Part shown: positions 9,293 through 18,671 of the stretch, piece by piece | Layout of the letters: the number at the start of each line of letters is the position of its first letter | Numbering within the stretch: the first letter of the stretch is position 1 | Source: an uncultured Verrucomicrobiota bacterium | GTDB taxonomy: Bacteria > Verrucomicrobiota > Verrucomicrobiia > Verrucomicrobiales > Verrucomicrobiaceae | DNA: 64,000 nt | NCBI GenBank assembly: GCA_903848465.1 | Contig: CAINGK010000185.1 | Span: 17,485-81,484 of the forward strand | Reading direction: 5' to 3' | Position numbers and translations under genes: made by a program | The notes under the pieces: model-generated | What the model was told of the DNA's origin: nothing | The model's input: the letters and a program-made list of their open reading frames with translations, nothing else | The model's database searches: none

Positions 9293-10510
9293 CTAGCGTA
9301 GCTTACCCTGGGCCCGGAAGGAGGCGATGGTGCCTTTGACTTCGGGCCGGGGATTGGTCCATTCATACCGGCTGAGGACGCGGTTCTTTTTGAAATCTTC
9401 AATGAACTGAAATGCGAGCTGTGCATCCCGTGCTTCACCTCGGAGGTCGATCTCATTGCCCTTCACTTCGAATTTGCGGATGACGATGCCGCTCGCGGGC
9501 ATGATGCGGTTGATCTCCCCCAGCAGATACAGCGGGTAGCGCTGCGGCTCGATGGCTGGGGCGAGCACTTTCCAGCGTTCATTGGCCTTGCGCACCGCGG
9601 ACGCTGGCTCGCTCGTCGCGTCCACCTCGGCTTCCAGCTTCTCAGCACGCTGTTCTTGGAAATGCAGATAGGCAAAGCCGAGGAATGCCAGCGAGGCGTA
9701 CAGCAGTCCACCCAGCACGAGCACACGGATGAGCTTGGAGCGCTGGTTGCTGGCACCGAGCGCCGTGCGTACCTCAGATGGCAGCAGCCGGGTCCAGGTG
9801 CGTGTCTCCAGGGCAGAATTGGGCGGCAGATCTGCCAGAATGCGCACTGGCAGGTCCAGAACAGAGCTGAGCCGGGTGCTGAGGCCACGGTCAAAGTTGG
9901 CACCCACCAGCGCCACGCCTTCGATCGTGTCGCTGCCGAGTTCGGATTCCAGCGTCAGCCGTGCTAGGGTGATCTCCAGCGTCAGCGCCTCCTCGGTGGC
10001 GGGCGCTTTGGCAAAGATGTGGCTGTGGTATAGCTTGCTCTGATGACTCGCGGCCAGCACCAGATCGCCCTGCTCCTCGATGATGACTAGGTGTCCCGCA
10101 GGAAGCTGCGCGAGCCTCAGCGCCGCCGTGTAATCACTGGCGTGCGAGGCGGCCAGCGCTTCCGGGAATGGATCCGCCAGAACATCCACGCTGATGATGA
10201 CATGCCCGCCCTGCTGGCCGAGCAGATGCCAGCGGTAATTTCTGCCCATGGCGTCCTGCTCCAGCTTGAAGCCTCGGCGTTCGAGCTGGGTGGCGATGAT
10301 CTGCTCCAGCAGCTCGGTATCGGTCTGCGGCAGGATCAGGCCCAGAGTACGGCACGCAGAGGCAGGCAGGCCGATGAGCAACGGCTTGCTCACATGTTTG
10401 GCCTCAGCCGGGCTTTCCACCGTCTCAGCACTGGAGGTCGCTCGCGGCTTCCACACGCGCCAAGAGGCATCAGGGGCGGGGAGCAACAGAGTGGTGGCGG
10501 CGAGGGACAT
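9293..10510 (-). CDS. GspL/PilM-PilN-like secretion/pilus assembly protein
   Basis: C-terminal TM (VLVLGGLLYASLAFLGFAYL) followed by coiled coil and PilN-like fold; N-terminal actin-like region; start chosen at MSLAATTLLLPAP. Confidence 0.6.
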   Translation of the reverse strand: MSLAATTLLLPAPDASWRVWKPRATSSAETVESPAEAKHVSKPLLIGLPASACRTLGLILPQTDTELLEQIIATQLERRGFKLEQDAMGRNYRWHLLGQQGGHVIISVDVLADPFPEALAASHASDYTAALRLAQLPAGHLVIIEEQGDLVLAASHQSKLYHSHIFAKAPATEEALTLEITLARLTLESELGSDTIEGVALVGANFDRGLSTRLSSVLDLPVRILADLPPNSALETRTWTRLLPSEVRTALGASNQRSKLIRVLVLGGLLYASLAFLGFAYLHFQEQRAEKLEAEVDATSEPASAVRKANERWKVLAPAIEPQRYPLYLLGEINRIMPASGIVIRKFEVKGNEIDLRGEARDAQLAFQFIEDFKKNRVLSRYEWTNPRPEVKGTIASFRAQGKLR

Positions 10511-10872
10511 GCGTGAAGAGCCTTTTAGAACGTGTGGCGGCGTGGGAAGTTGCGGCGTGGAATGACGAAAGTCGAATGCCGGGGGATGCCGCACTTGTCG
10601 AGCCGTTTTTAAGGAGCCGGTTCAGTTTGAAATGGGAACAACCAGAGCGCCCAACTATTTAGCAATCATTCACCGCAGACGCTCTTGAAAGTATCCTGCT
10701 CTTTAATAAAACCTGTTACGGGTTCTTGCGCCGGTTTCATACTTCAAGAATCAAAAATCGATGGTTCGACAATCCTCTGGCGGCAGCGAGTCGTGGGCAT
10801 GCGCGATTGACGATTGATGAGCAAGGATTGCTGATTGCTGAGGTTTCAAGCCCGCTGCTCCACCCCACCACG

Positions 10873-10903
10873 AAAAAGCCCCGCCAGGGACACTGACGGG
10901 GCT
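10873..10903 (-). terminator. Rho-independent terminator for the 10937..11506 gene
   Basis: Minus strand reads AGCCCCGTCAGTGTCCCTGGCGGGGCTTTTTCG: GC-rich stem followed by a T run. Confidence 0.8.
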
Positions 10904-10936
10904 GAAATCGGGGAGAGTGGCTTGGCGGTCTGAAAA

Positions 10937-11506
10937 TCAGGCGGCGGCTTCGGCGGCACCTTTGTGGCCGAGCTGCTTCACGGCGAGATTGAGCTGATCG
11001 TATTCGATCGGCTTCTTGATCACCGTCACCGGTCCATGGGAGAGGATGCGGCTGAGGATTTCGCTGTCGGGGTAGCCGGTGATCACCACGATGGGGAGGT
11101 CCGGGTAAAGGGCCTTGAGCTGCGAATACACTTCGTCTCCAGGAACGTCCGGCAGCTTGAGGTCGAGGAAGACGAAGTCAAACTTCTGCTTCTTCGCCAT
11201 GGCGATGGCTTCCGCACCGGTGCCGACGACGAGGCGTCCGAAACCGGCCTTTTTGAGGAATTGCTTGAAGAGCGCCTGCAGGGCGGGATCGTCATCGACC
11301 ACCATGACCGTGGGCTGTCCGGCCTCGTCTTCCTTGCGCAGCACGTCGCGGTCCAGCAAGCTGCGCTTGATGCGCCAGCGGCCACCAATTTGAACCGCAG
11401 GCAATTGGCCGCGCTGGACGAGGTAATAGACGGTGGGAAGAGGGATGCGGAGATATTCCGCCGTCTCTTTCACGGTCATGAGTTCGGGTGCTGCTAGATC
11501 GGCCAT
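10937..11506 (-). CDS. HTH (excisionase/MerR-like) - receiver domain regulator
   Basis: N-term MTVKETAEYLRIPLPTVYYLVQRGQLPAVQIGGRWRI (HTH_17) then REC domain (VMVVDDDPALQALF, FVFLDLKLPDVPGDEV, VVITGYPDSE, KKPI); start chosen at MADLAAPELM. Confidence 0.85.
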   Translation of the reverse strand: MADLAAPELMTVKETAEYLRIPLPTVYYLVQRGQLPAVQIGGRWRIKRSLLDRDVLRKEDEAGQPTVMVVDDDPALQALFKQFLKKAGFGRLVVGTGAEAIAMAKKQKFDFVFLDLKLPDVPGDEVYSQLKALYPDLPIVVITGYPDSEILSRILSHGPVTVIKKPIEYDQLNLAVKQLGHKGAAEAAA

Positions 11507-11985
11507 AAAATGTGTGAGTGGGTCTTGTTGCCTGCAATCAACTGTAAAAGTCGAATTTGAGTCGCGTTGCGAAGTTGTTAACAATGCTAGTTGATAATTT
11601 CTATTATTACAAGGTAATTTTCGGTCTTCAGCTAAATGTGTGGTTCGGGATAATTGGTAGATTTGCGAATTGTTGCCACAATTGCAAATCAAAAGTGTGT
11701 GCTGACTAAAAAACTTCGGAAATCCTGAAGAATTTCATACAATTGCTATCAAGCCACAACAAACGGAACGGAATAGAACCAGTCCAGTTTTCGGCCTTAA
11801 TTTTCATGGCTGCTACGATGAGTCTTTGGAATGCAATGGATTACGCAACCCATGGAGAGAGGGCTTCATTGCAGTGGTTGTGTGGGGCAATAATTGCCAA
11901 TCATGGCAAACATCCGCCTGGGTTTTTATTGCAGCGGTTCTGTGTCTTACAACACCGATTTGCCAAGTCGCCGCGCTTGGCCTAG

Positions 11986-13425
11986 ATGAATCCTTCCATG
12001 TCTGATTCCATTCCCAATGTCCTTGCCGAACGTTACGCCACCGCCTCCATGCGCGCCCTTTGGTCGCCCGAGGGAAAAGTCAGACTGGAGCGCGATTACT
12101 GGATCGCTGTACTCAAAGGACAGCGCGATCTCGGCATCGGCGTGCCGGACGGTGTGATCGAAGCCTATGAGAAGGTGAAAGACCAGGTGAATGTGGCCGC
12201 CATCATGGAGCGCGAGCGCGTGACGCGGCACGATGTGAAGGCACGCATCGAAGAGTTCTGCGATCTCGCGGGTCACGAACATCTTCATAAAGGCATGACC
12301 AGCCGCGACCTGACTGAGAACGTGGAGCAATTGCAGGTCTTCCGTTCGCTTCTTGAGATTCGGTCTAAATGCGTGGCCGCTCTCGCAGGCCTCGCACGCC
12401 GTGCCGCCGAGACGCGCGACATTCCGCTGACGGCACGCACGCACAACGTCGCCGCGCAGGTCACCACCCTGGGCAAGCGCCTCGCCATGTTCGGTGAGGA
12501 GCTGCTCGTGGCCTTTGGCGATCTGCAGCATCTCATCGCCAGCTATCCGGCGCGTGGGCTGAAAGGCGCCGTGGGCACCCGCCTGGACCAGATCACCCTC
12601 TTTAATGGAGACGCAACCAAGGCCGCTGCACTGGAAAGCAGCATCCTGCACCATCTCGGCATGCCTGCGGCCTTCAATGCCGTGGGGCAGGTCTATCCGC
12701 GCAGTCTCGATCTCCAGGTCGTCGCCTCGCTCTGCCAGCTTGCCAGCGGCCCTTCCAGCTTTGCCCGCACGCTGCGCCTCATGGCCGGGCAGGAGCTGGC
12801 CAGCGAAGGCTTCGCCAAAGGGCAGGTAGGCTCCTCCGCCATGCCTCACAAGATGAACAGCCGCTCCTGCGAACGCATCAACGGCCTGCACGTCATTCTC
12901 AAAGGCTACCTCACCATGGCCTCCGGTCTGGCGGGTGACCAGTGGAACGAAGGCGATGTGTCCTGCTCCGTCGTGCGCCGCGTCATGCTGCCAGATGCTT
13001 TCCTCGCCATGGACGGCCTGCTGGAGACGCTGCTCACCGTGCTCAATCAGATGGAAGTCTTTGAAGCCGTCGTGGAGCAGGAGCTCATGCGCTACCTGCC
13101 TTTCCTCCTCACCACCACCGTCATGATGGAAGCCGTCAAAGCCGGTGCCGGCCGCGAGACCGCCCACGAAGTGATCAAAGAGCACGCCGTGCAGGTGGCC
13201 AAGGACATGCGCACCGGCAAAGTGCGCGAGAACGATCTCCTCGCCCGCCTCGTGGAAGACGTGCGCCTCACCCTCACCGCCGCAGACATGCAGCGCCTCG
13301 TCGAAGCCGGCAAAGCCAACGCCGGCGACGCCCCCCAGCAGGTGGACGCTTTCTGCGAGCACGTGGCCGCGATTAAGAAAGAGTTTCCGCACGCGGCGAA
13401 GTATGAGCCGGGGGTGATTTTGTAG
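11986..13425 (+). CDS. purB: Adenylosuccinate lyase
   Basis: 479 aa; RYATASMRALWSPEGKVRLERDYWIAVLKGQRDLG, HKGMTSRDLTENVE, GSSAMPHKMNSRSCERINGL signature. Confidence 0.93.
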   Translation: MNPSMSDSIPNVLAERYATASMRALWSPEGKVRLERDYWIAVLKGQRDLGIGVPDGVIEAYEKVKDQVNVAAIMERERVTRHDVKARIEEFCDLAGHEHLHKGMTSRDLTENVEQLQVFRSLLEIRSKCVAALAGLARRAAETRDIPLTARTHNVAAQVTTLGKRLAMFGEELLVAFGDLQHLIASYPARGLKGAVGTRLDQITLFNGDATKAAALESSILHHLGMPAAFNAVGQVYPRSLDLQVVASLCQLASGPSSFARTLRLMAGQELASEGFAKGQVGSSAMPHKMNSRSCERINGLHVILKGYLTMASGLAGDQWNEGDVSCSVVRRVMLPDAFLAMDGLLETLLTVLNQMEVFEAVVEQELMRYLPFLLTTTVMMEAVKAGAGRETAHEVIKEHAVQVAKDMRTGKVRENDLLARLVEDVRLTLTAADMQRLVEAGKANAGDAPQQVDAFCEHVAAIKKEFPHAAKYEPGVIL

Positions 13426-13478
13426 TCGAAGGTCGATCAAATCAGGCGATCCTTTTCAAATAGGAGATCATTAAACAC

Positions 13479-13919
13479 ATGGGACTTCTTTATTCGGTTG
13501 TTACACTGGATGCAGAATGCGCCGAGTGGCTTGATGATGAGGGTGTTTCGCATCCTCAGCCGGTTCCTGATCCCAGATTCCCAACGCCGCGCGAAGTTGC
13601 CGTGGCTTTGCAGGAGCTTTCCGGTTACTCAGTCGAACTTGATGCCGATCAGTCTTCTGGAGAATGGCTGGCACATATTGCTTCGCTTTCGTCCCCCGAA
13701 ATGTGGGCATCTCTGCGAGTTCGTGATTACGGCTCCGATGATGTGCCTCATAAAATTTATTTCCCAAAAGGCTGGCCCGAGGTCGTCTTTGCGGTCGTCA
13801 GATGCCTCACGTCTTGTTGCGGCCCGTTGGTGGTCGTGGATGACAGCAGCATGCGACCTGTGGTAGTGTGTGCGACCGACTCCGTAGAAGATCTCCTTCT
13901 GAGATATGGGGAGGTTTGA
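13479..13919 (+). CDS. Hypothetical protein
   Basis: 146 aa ORF, no recognised family. Confidence 0.6.
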   Translation: MGLLYSVVTLDAECAEWLDDEGVSHPQPVPDPRFPTPREVAVALQELSGYSVELDADQSSGEWLAHIASLSSPEMWASLRVRDYGSDDVPHKIYFPKGWPEVVFAVVRCLTSCCGPLVVVDDSSMRPVVVCATDSVEDLLLRYGEV

Positions 13920-13959
13920 ATGTCCGGAACCACTGGATCGACACCTTCATAAATCTCCC

Positions 13960-14370
13960 ATGGAATCTACCGAGGAAACCGAAATCAAAACCAGTGAACT
14001 CAGCTTTTGCTGGGTTGACGGCTACTACGACGGCATCCTCTCGGGGTTCGCAGTCTGGCGAGAACGACTCTGCTATTTTTCGATTTGCGACGACAGCGCC
14101 ACTCCGCGGAAGTTCACGCTTCATAGCCTCAGCGACGATGAGGCTGAGAACGCCGTTCGAGATAACAATGAGTTCAAGGCGATCAATGGCGATCATAACG
14201 ACCTCCTTCCCGACGGCTCCTTTGCTGGAGGATCAAGTAGTACAACGTGGGACCAGGTGGTAGTCGCAGGTGAGGCGATTACCGCCGCCATGGCCGCCGG
14301 AACATACCAACCTCCTGTCTCGTATCACAGTAACCCCGTCATCGGATGGTTTGCATCAACGAAGCTCTGA
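13960..14370 (+). CDS. Hypothetical protein
   Basis: ORF 13906..14370; likely start MESTEETEIKTSELSFCWVDGYYDG; acidic small protein. Confidence 0.55.
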   Translation: MESTEETEIKTSELSFCWVDGYYDGILSGFAVWRERLCYFSICDDSATPRKFTLHSLSDDEAENAVRDNNEFKAINGDHNDLLPDGSFAGGSSSTTWDQVVVAGEAITAAMAAGTYQPPVSYHSNPVIGWFASTKL

Positions 14371-14408
14371 GCACTTGCTAAAAGCTGGCTTTTTTTACCG
14401 CCTGAACC

Positions 14409-14684
14409 GTGAACGACGTTCCTGCACAGCAACTCCTGAAGATCTGGCGGCTTCGGCTGAGCATGGCCGAGCGTGGGGTGCTAAGCCCTCCGCCGATTCT
14501 CATGCCCCACGTGCGCCAGCTGGTGGCGGGCTTGGCTGCCCTTGATCCAGCCACGGCGGTGAGGCTGGAAAGGCATGGAAATCAGATGCGATTCTTGGCC
14601 GCAGAAACGGGGGACGTCATCGGTGCTTTTCCTTTGTTTGGACCGCCTTCTGACGATGATCATTTCGATGCACATGGATGCTGA
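14409..14684 (+). CDS. Small hypothetical protein
   Basis: 91 aa ORF with GTG start; same strand as neighbours. Confidence 0.4.
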   Translation: MNDVPAQQLLKIWRLRLSMAERGVLSPPPILMPHVRQLVAGLAALDPATAVRLERHGNQMRFLAAETGDVIGAFPLFGPPSDDDHFDAHGC

Positions 14685-14693
14685 ATCCTGCAC

Positions 14694-14798
14694 AATCATG
14701 CAAATCTTGTTAATCCTGTCCAAACAGGCCTCCTGATACCTGGCACCTCCCTATTTTTATCACTCTGATTCAGACAGGATTTACAGGATGGCATGATT
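14694..14798. repeat. Imperfect long palindromic intergenic element
   Basis: AATCATGCAAATCTTGTTAATCCTGTC (14694-14720) versus reverse complement of GACAGGATTTACAGGATGGCATGATT (14773-14798), separated by ~52 nt. Confidence 0.75.
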
Positions 14799-14839
14799 AA
14801 CAGTATTATCCCAGGCACCCATCCTTTTCTGCCACGCTC

Positions 14840-15196
14840 ATGAAACCCGCCTTCCACTCCATCACTCCCCTGATTCCCACCTGCGGCAGCCTGGCGGAGT
14901 CGCTCAGCTTCTACACCGATCACATGGGCTTCTCCATTCTCTGGCAGGGCGAGGGCATGGCCGGCATCGAGCGCGACGGCGTCTCCCTCAACCTCGTCGA
15001 GAACGACAACCAGAACTGGGCGGACAACGCGAGCTTCAGCATTGGCATCTCCGATCTTGAGGCCCTCTACGATGAGTATCGGGCGATCCCGGCCAAGGTC
15101 GGTCCGCTCGAACTCAAACCGTGGGGGCGGCGCGAGTTTCATCTCATCGTGCCGTCAGGTGTGTGCTTCCAGTTTTACCAGCGTGCAGCAGCCTGA
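14840..15196 (+). CDS. VOC/glyoxalase-bleomycin resistance family protein, copy 1
   Basis: 118 aa; SLSFYTDHMGFSILWQ, DGVSLNLVEND, REFHLIVPSGVCFQFYQ. Confidence 0.85.
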   Translation: MKPAFHSITPLIPTCGSLAESLSFYTDHMGFSILWQGEGMAGIERDGVSLNLVENDNQNWADNASFSIGISDLEALYDEYRAIPAKVGPLELKPWGRREFHLIVPSGVCFQFYQRAAA

Positions 15197-15578
15197 CCTC
15201 GTGCTGCTGGCATAGCCGCCGCCGAGGAAACCACTCACAAAAACGAAATCGGCTGGTGCTGGACAACTCGGACAAATTTAGTCTTATTCACGCCCTCAAC
15301 AGAAGTGCTGCTCATTAACTAACCGGCTAACGTGGGGAGATATTTTGCGCGAGCCGGACCTTGTCTTCAAAAGTCGTGAGGTCATGGTCGTCAGCAAAGA
15401 TCTCGATTGGAGATTAGACTACAGGCTGGGGAGCGTGGCGCGCTTCGGGCGGTGGTCCCAAGCTGCTCAAGAAACCTCGGCAATTCTATCCCAACCACCG
15501 TAGCTCCATCATGTGGAACCCAGGCGGTTAGGCATCCATAGTTGAGCGACTCCGACGCTACACCTTTAAACTACGCTC

Positions 15579-15935
15579 ATGAAACCCGCCTTCCACTCCA
15601 TCACTCCCCTGATTCCCACCGGCGGCAGCCTGGCGGAGGCGCTCAGCTTCTACACAGACCACATGGGCTTTTCCATTCTCTGGCAGGGCGAGGGCATGGC
15701 CGGCATCGAGCGCGATGGCGTGTCCCTCAACCTCGTCGAGAACGACAACCAGAACTGGGCGGACAACGCGAGCTTCAGCATTGGCGTCTCCGACCTTGAG
15801 GCCCTCCACGATGAGTATCGGGCGATCCCGACCAAGGTCGGTCTTCTCGAACTCAAACCTTGGGGACGGCGCGAGTTTCATCTCATCGTGCCGTCAGGCG
15901 TGTGCTTCCAGTTTTACCAGCGCGCAGCCGCCTGA
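15579..15935 (+). CDS. VOC/glyoxalase-bleomycin resistance family protein, copy 2
   Basis: Differs from copy 1 at 6 of 118 residues by direct comparison. Confidence 0.85.
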   Translation: MKPAFHSITPLIPTGGSLAEALSFYTDHMGFSILWQGEGMAGIERDGVSLNLVENDNQNWADNASFSIGVSDLEALHDEYRAIPTKVGLLELKPWGRREFHLIVPSGVCFQFYQRAAA

Positions 15936-16034
15936 CCCTGTGCAGCAGGCAGAGCCGCCGCCGAAGAATTTGGGGAAGTTTCTCCCGACGATGAGCCGGG
16001 AAGTGGTGCAGGCATTCCCGCCCATCCCCCCACC

Positions 16035-16892
16035 TCACTTCGCATGCGGCAGGTCCCAGGCCTTCAGCCACTGTACCCCCGTGCGCTTGAAGCCCGCCTT
16101 GAGCAGGCGTTCCTCCATGTCTCCCAGATGGGCCGCGCCATAGAAAATGGCCAGACGCTTTTTCCCAGCGGCAAGTTCCTGGTCCATGACTTTGAGCGCC
16201 ACCTTGTTGCGCTCGCCCACCAGCACGGTGCCGCCGCCGGTTTCCATGCCGGCCATGATGTCCTCCACGCTGTCGAACTCCTGCGCGAGCATGCGCTTCA
16301 GTTCCGTGCTGCTGTCCTTCATGGTCAGAATCTTCAGCAGCATCACCATCCCAGCGGCATCAGAGTTGGTGCCGCGCTTCTCGTTCACGTCCTGCTGCGC
16401 CTGGGCCGCCTTTAGGTAGAGCGAGAAGAAGCTCTCCTGCTTCTGCGTCTGCGTTTGGGTAAACTGGGACATGTCCATGTCCGCATGCACAAAGTTCTTC
16501 GCCGTGTAGTCAATGCCTTCGAGCTGGCCGTGCAGTTTCAGTGCGTTACGCATCATGCCTTGCAACTGGCCCACCCACTGCAGCTTCTCCGCCGCCTTCT
16601 TGACCTCGGGCTTGTTCCGTTCCTCGAAGGACGGGCCGACGAGCTCGTACAGCACCGCCTCATAGCCTTTGAAGCGCAGGTTCAGCCCATCGAAGTACGC
16701 CTTATCGGCGATGTGGATGGCCCCCACAAGGTCCACCTTCGCCTTCTGCGGGGATTCATAGCTCACCACCGCCGTTTGCAGGCTGTCGCTCTGCGCCTCT
16801 TCTACAAAGCGGATGAACTTCGTCGGCTCTGCCGCTGCTGCGGACAGCACGGCAAGGGCCAGCGTGGCAGGCAGCAGCAGCAATCGTTTCAT
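16035..16892 (-). CDS. TraB/GumN-like exported protein
   Basis: Signal peptide MKRLLLLPATLALAVLSAAAAEP; VDLVGAIHIADKAYFDGLN and LAIFYGAAHLGDMEERL resemble paired motifs of TraB/TIKI-like proteins. Confidence 0.6.
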   Translation of the reverse strand: MKRLLLLPATLALAVLSAAAAEPTKFIRFVEEAQSDSLQTAVVSYESPQKAKVDLVGAIHIADKAYFDGLNLRFKGYEAVLYELVGPSFEERNKPEVKKAAEKLQWVGQLQGMMRNALKLHGQLEGIDYTAKNFVHADMDMSQFTQTQTQKQESFFSLYLKAAQAQQDVNEKRGTNSDAAGMVMLLKILTMKDSSTELKRMLAQEFDSVEDIMAGMETGGGTVLVGERNKVALKVMDQELAAGKKRLAIFYGAAHLGDMEERLLKAGFKRTGVQWLKAWDLPHAK

Positions 16893-16908
16893 CGGAAGTC
16901 TCCTCGGT

Positions 16909-17700
16909 TCAGCCTTCAGTCTTGAAGATGCGTGCAAAGAAGGCCTTCATCTCCTCCCAGGAGGCCTTGTCGGCGGCTTCATTGTAGGCCGCTCCTTTGC
17001 TGTTGTCATTCCCTGCGGCCTTCTGCGTGAAGGCATGCACCGCACCGGGATAGCTCACCAGCTTGTAGTCCACCTTGGCATCCTGCATTTCCTTCTCAAA
17101 GGCGGCGATGTCCGGTGCCTTCACAAAGGGATCGTCCGCGCCATGCAGCGCCAGCACCTTGCCCTTGATGTTTCGACCATCCGCAGGTGTCGGGGAATCA
17201 AGCCCGCCATGGAAACTCACCACGCCTTTGATCAGCGCACCGCTGCGGGCCAGCTCGATCACTCCCGTGCCGCCAAAGCAGTAGCCGATGGCCGCGACTT
17301 TGGACACATCGGTCTGCGAATCTTTGTCCAGCACCTCCAGCGCGGACAGCATGCGCTCGCGGTACAGCTTGCGGTTGGTCTTGTACTTCCCGGCCTCCTG
17401 TCCCGCCGCCGGCGGCTGCGGGCGGACGCCTTTGCCATAGATGTCAGCAGCGAAGACGTTGTAGCCCAGCTCGGCCAGCATGCGTGCGCGCATCTTCTCG
17501 TTGTCACTGAGGCCGGTCCACTGGTGAATGATCAGCACGGCGGGCAGTTTGCCGGTCTTCGCGGTATCGACGACGTGCAGGCCTTCGCAGACCGTGTCAC
17601 CGGATTTGTATTCGACGACGGTTTCTTTGATCTCGGCTTGCAGCAGCGGGGTAGAAAGTAGCAGGGCGGAGATGAAAAGCAGGGTTGGGTTGGTTTTCAT
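16909..17700 (-). CDS. Dienelactone hydrolase family protein, exported
   Basis: 263 aa; VLIIHQWTGLSDNEKMRARMLAELGYNVFAADIYGKG, AAIGYCFGG nucleophile elbow, GAVHAFT. Confidence 0.9.
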   Translation of the reverse strand: MKTNPTLLFISALLLSTPLLQAEIKETVVEYKSGDTVCEGLHVVDTAKTGKLPAVLIIHQWTGLSDNEKMRARMLAELGYNVFAADIYGKGVRPQPPAAGQEAGKYKTNRKLYRERMLSALEVLDKDSQTDVSKVAAIGYCFGGTGVIELARSGALIKGVVSFHGGLDSPTPADGRNIKGKVLALHGADDPFVKAPDIAAFEKEMQDAKVDYKLVSYPGAVHAFTQKAAGNDNSKGAAYNEAADKASWEEMKAFFARIFKTEG

Positions 17701-17772
17701 GGTTGTCGGGCAGTGTACACAGAAGGCAGCGAAATTTCCAATAGCTTTCCCAGCGGAACTCGCCGGATGATT

Positions 17773-18450
17773 CTACTTGAGTTCCTGGATGCGGATGTTT
17801 TTCCACATCACTTCCTTGCCCACGGCCTCGGCCTTTTTGCCGATGCCATGCACCTGCAAGGCGATGACGCCCTCGGCGGTCATCTCATCGGTGAGATCTG
17901 CCGCCGGGACGCCATTGAGGAAGGTCTTGATGCTGCTGCCACGGCACTCGATGCGCACCTGGTTCCATTCGCCCTGCTTGAAGGCCTTGCGGGCGGCTTC
18001 GTTGTTCTTCAGGTCAAACAGCCAGCCGCGCCGGCCTTCGTCATACACGCCGCCCGTCCAGGCACGCGTGCTTGGGTCAATCTCAAACTGGTAGCCATGC
18101 ACCCGGTCAGCCGGAAACTTCTTCTTTTTCCCGGCGATCTCCACCTCCGTCTCCTGCGTGTAGTAGTTGCTGCGGAATTGAATCCCGGAGTTCATCGACG
18201 GATCGACCTTGAACTCAAGCTCTAGGATGAAGTTCGCGTACTTTTTCGTCGTACACAGGAACGAGTTCCCGGTGTCCGGCACCGTCTTGCCCACCACCGC
18301 ACCATTCTCCACCCGATACTCCGCCTTGCCGCTGTGCTGTTCCCAGCCCGTCAGCGTTTTACCATCAAACAGCGGGACAAACGCCTCCTCGGCAGGCAGG
18401 GCGTTGGCGAAGGAAACAAAGGCGGCAAGGGCAAGCAGACGGTGGGTCAT
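17773..18450 (-). CDS. DUF1080 (3-keto-disaccharide hydrolase) family protein, exported
   Basis: FVPLFDGKTLTGWEQHSGKAEYRVENGAVVGKT, NFILELEFKVDPSMNSGIQFRS. Confidence 0.9.
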   Translation of the reverse strand: MTHRLLALAAFVSFANALPAEEAFVPLFDGKTLTGWEQHSGKAEYRVENGAVVGKTVPDTGNSFLCTTKKYANFILELEFKVDPSMNSGIQFRSNYYTQETEVEIAGKKKKFPADRVHGYQFEIDPSTRAWTGGVYDEGRRGWLFDLKNNEAARKAFKQGEWNQVRIECRGSSIKTFLNGVPAADLTDEMTAEGVIALQVHGIGKKAEAVGKEVMWKNIRIQELK

Positions 18451-18671
18451 AGGGCGGTGGTAAACGGGCCGCTAGGCGGGTGTCTTTCGTCTCTCGTACA
18501 TCGAGAATCGTCACATTCCGTATCCGTCCAGCCGCTGCATATAAGATCGTATTTATTTGCTTGAGCGTTTAATCTGTTCCTGTGTTTGAGTGATTTAAAG
18601 TGTTTGGCTCATCCGTTGTCGCTGCGGCGGAATCCAGCACTCAAATAATCAGCCGTAAGCCCAAGCCAGTG

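Noticed and set aside
11947-13440. 497-aa minus-strand ORF opposite purB
   Set aside because: Antisense shadow ORF; purB signature is unambiguous on the plus strand.
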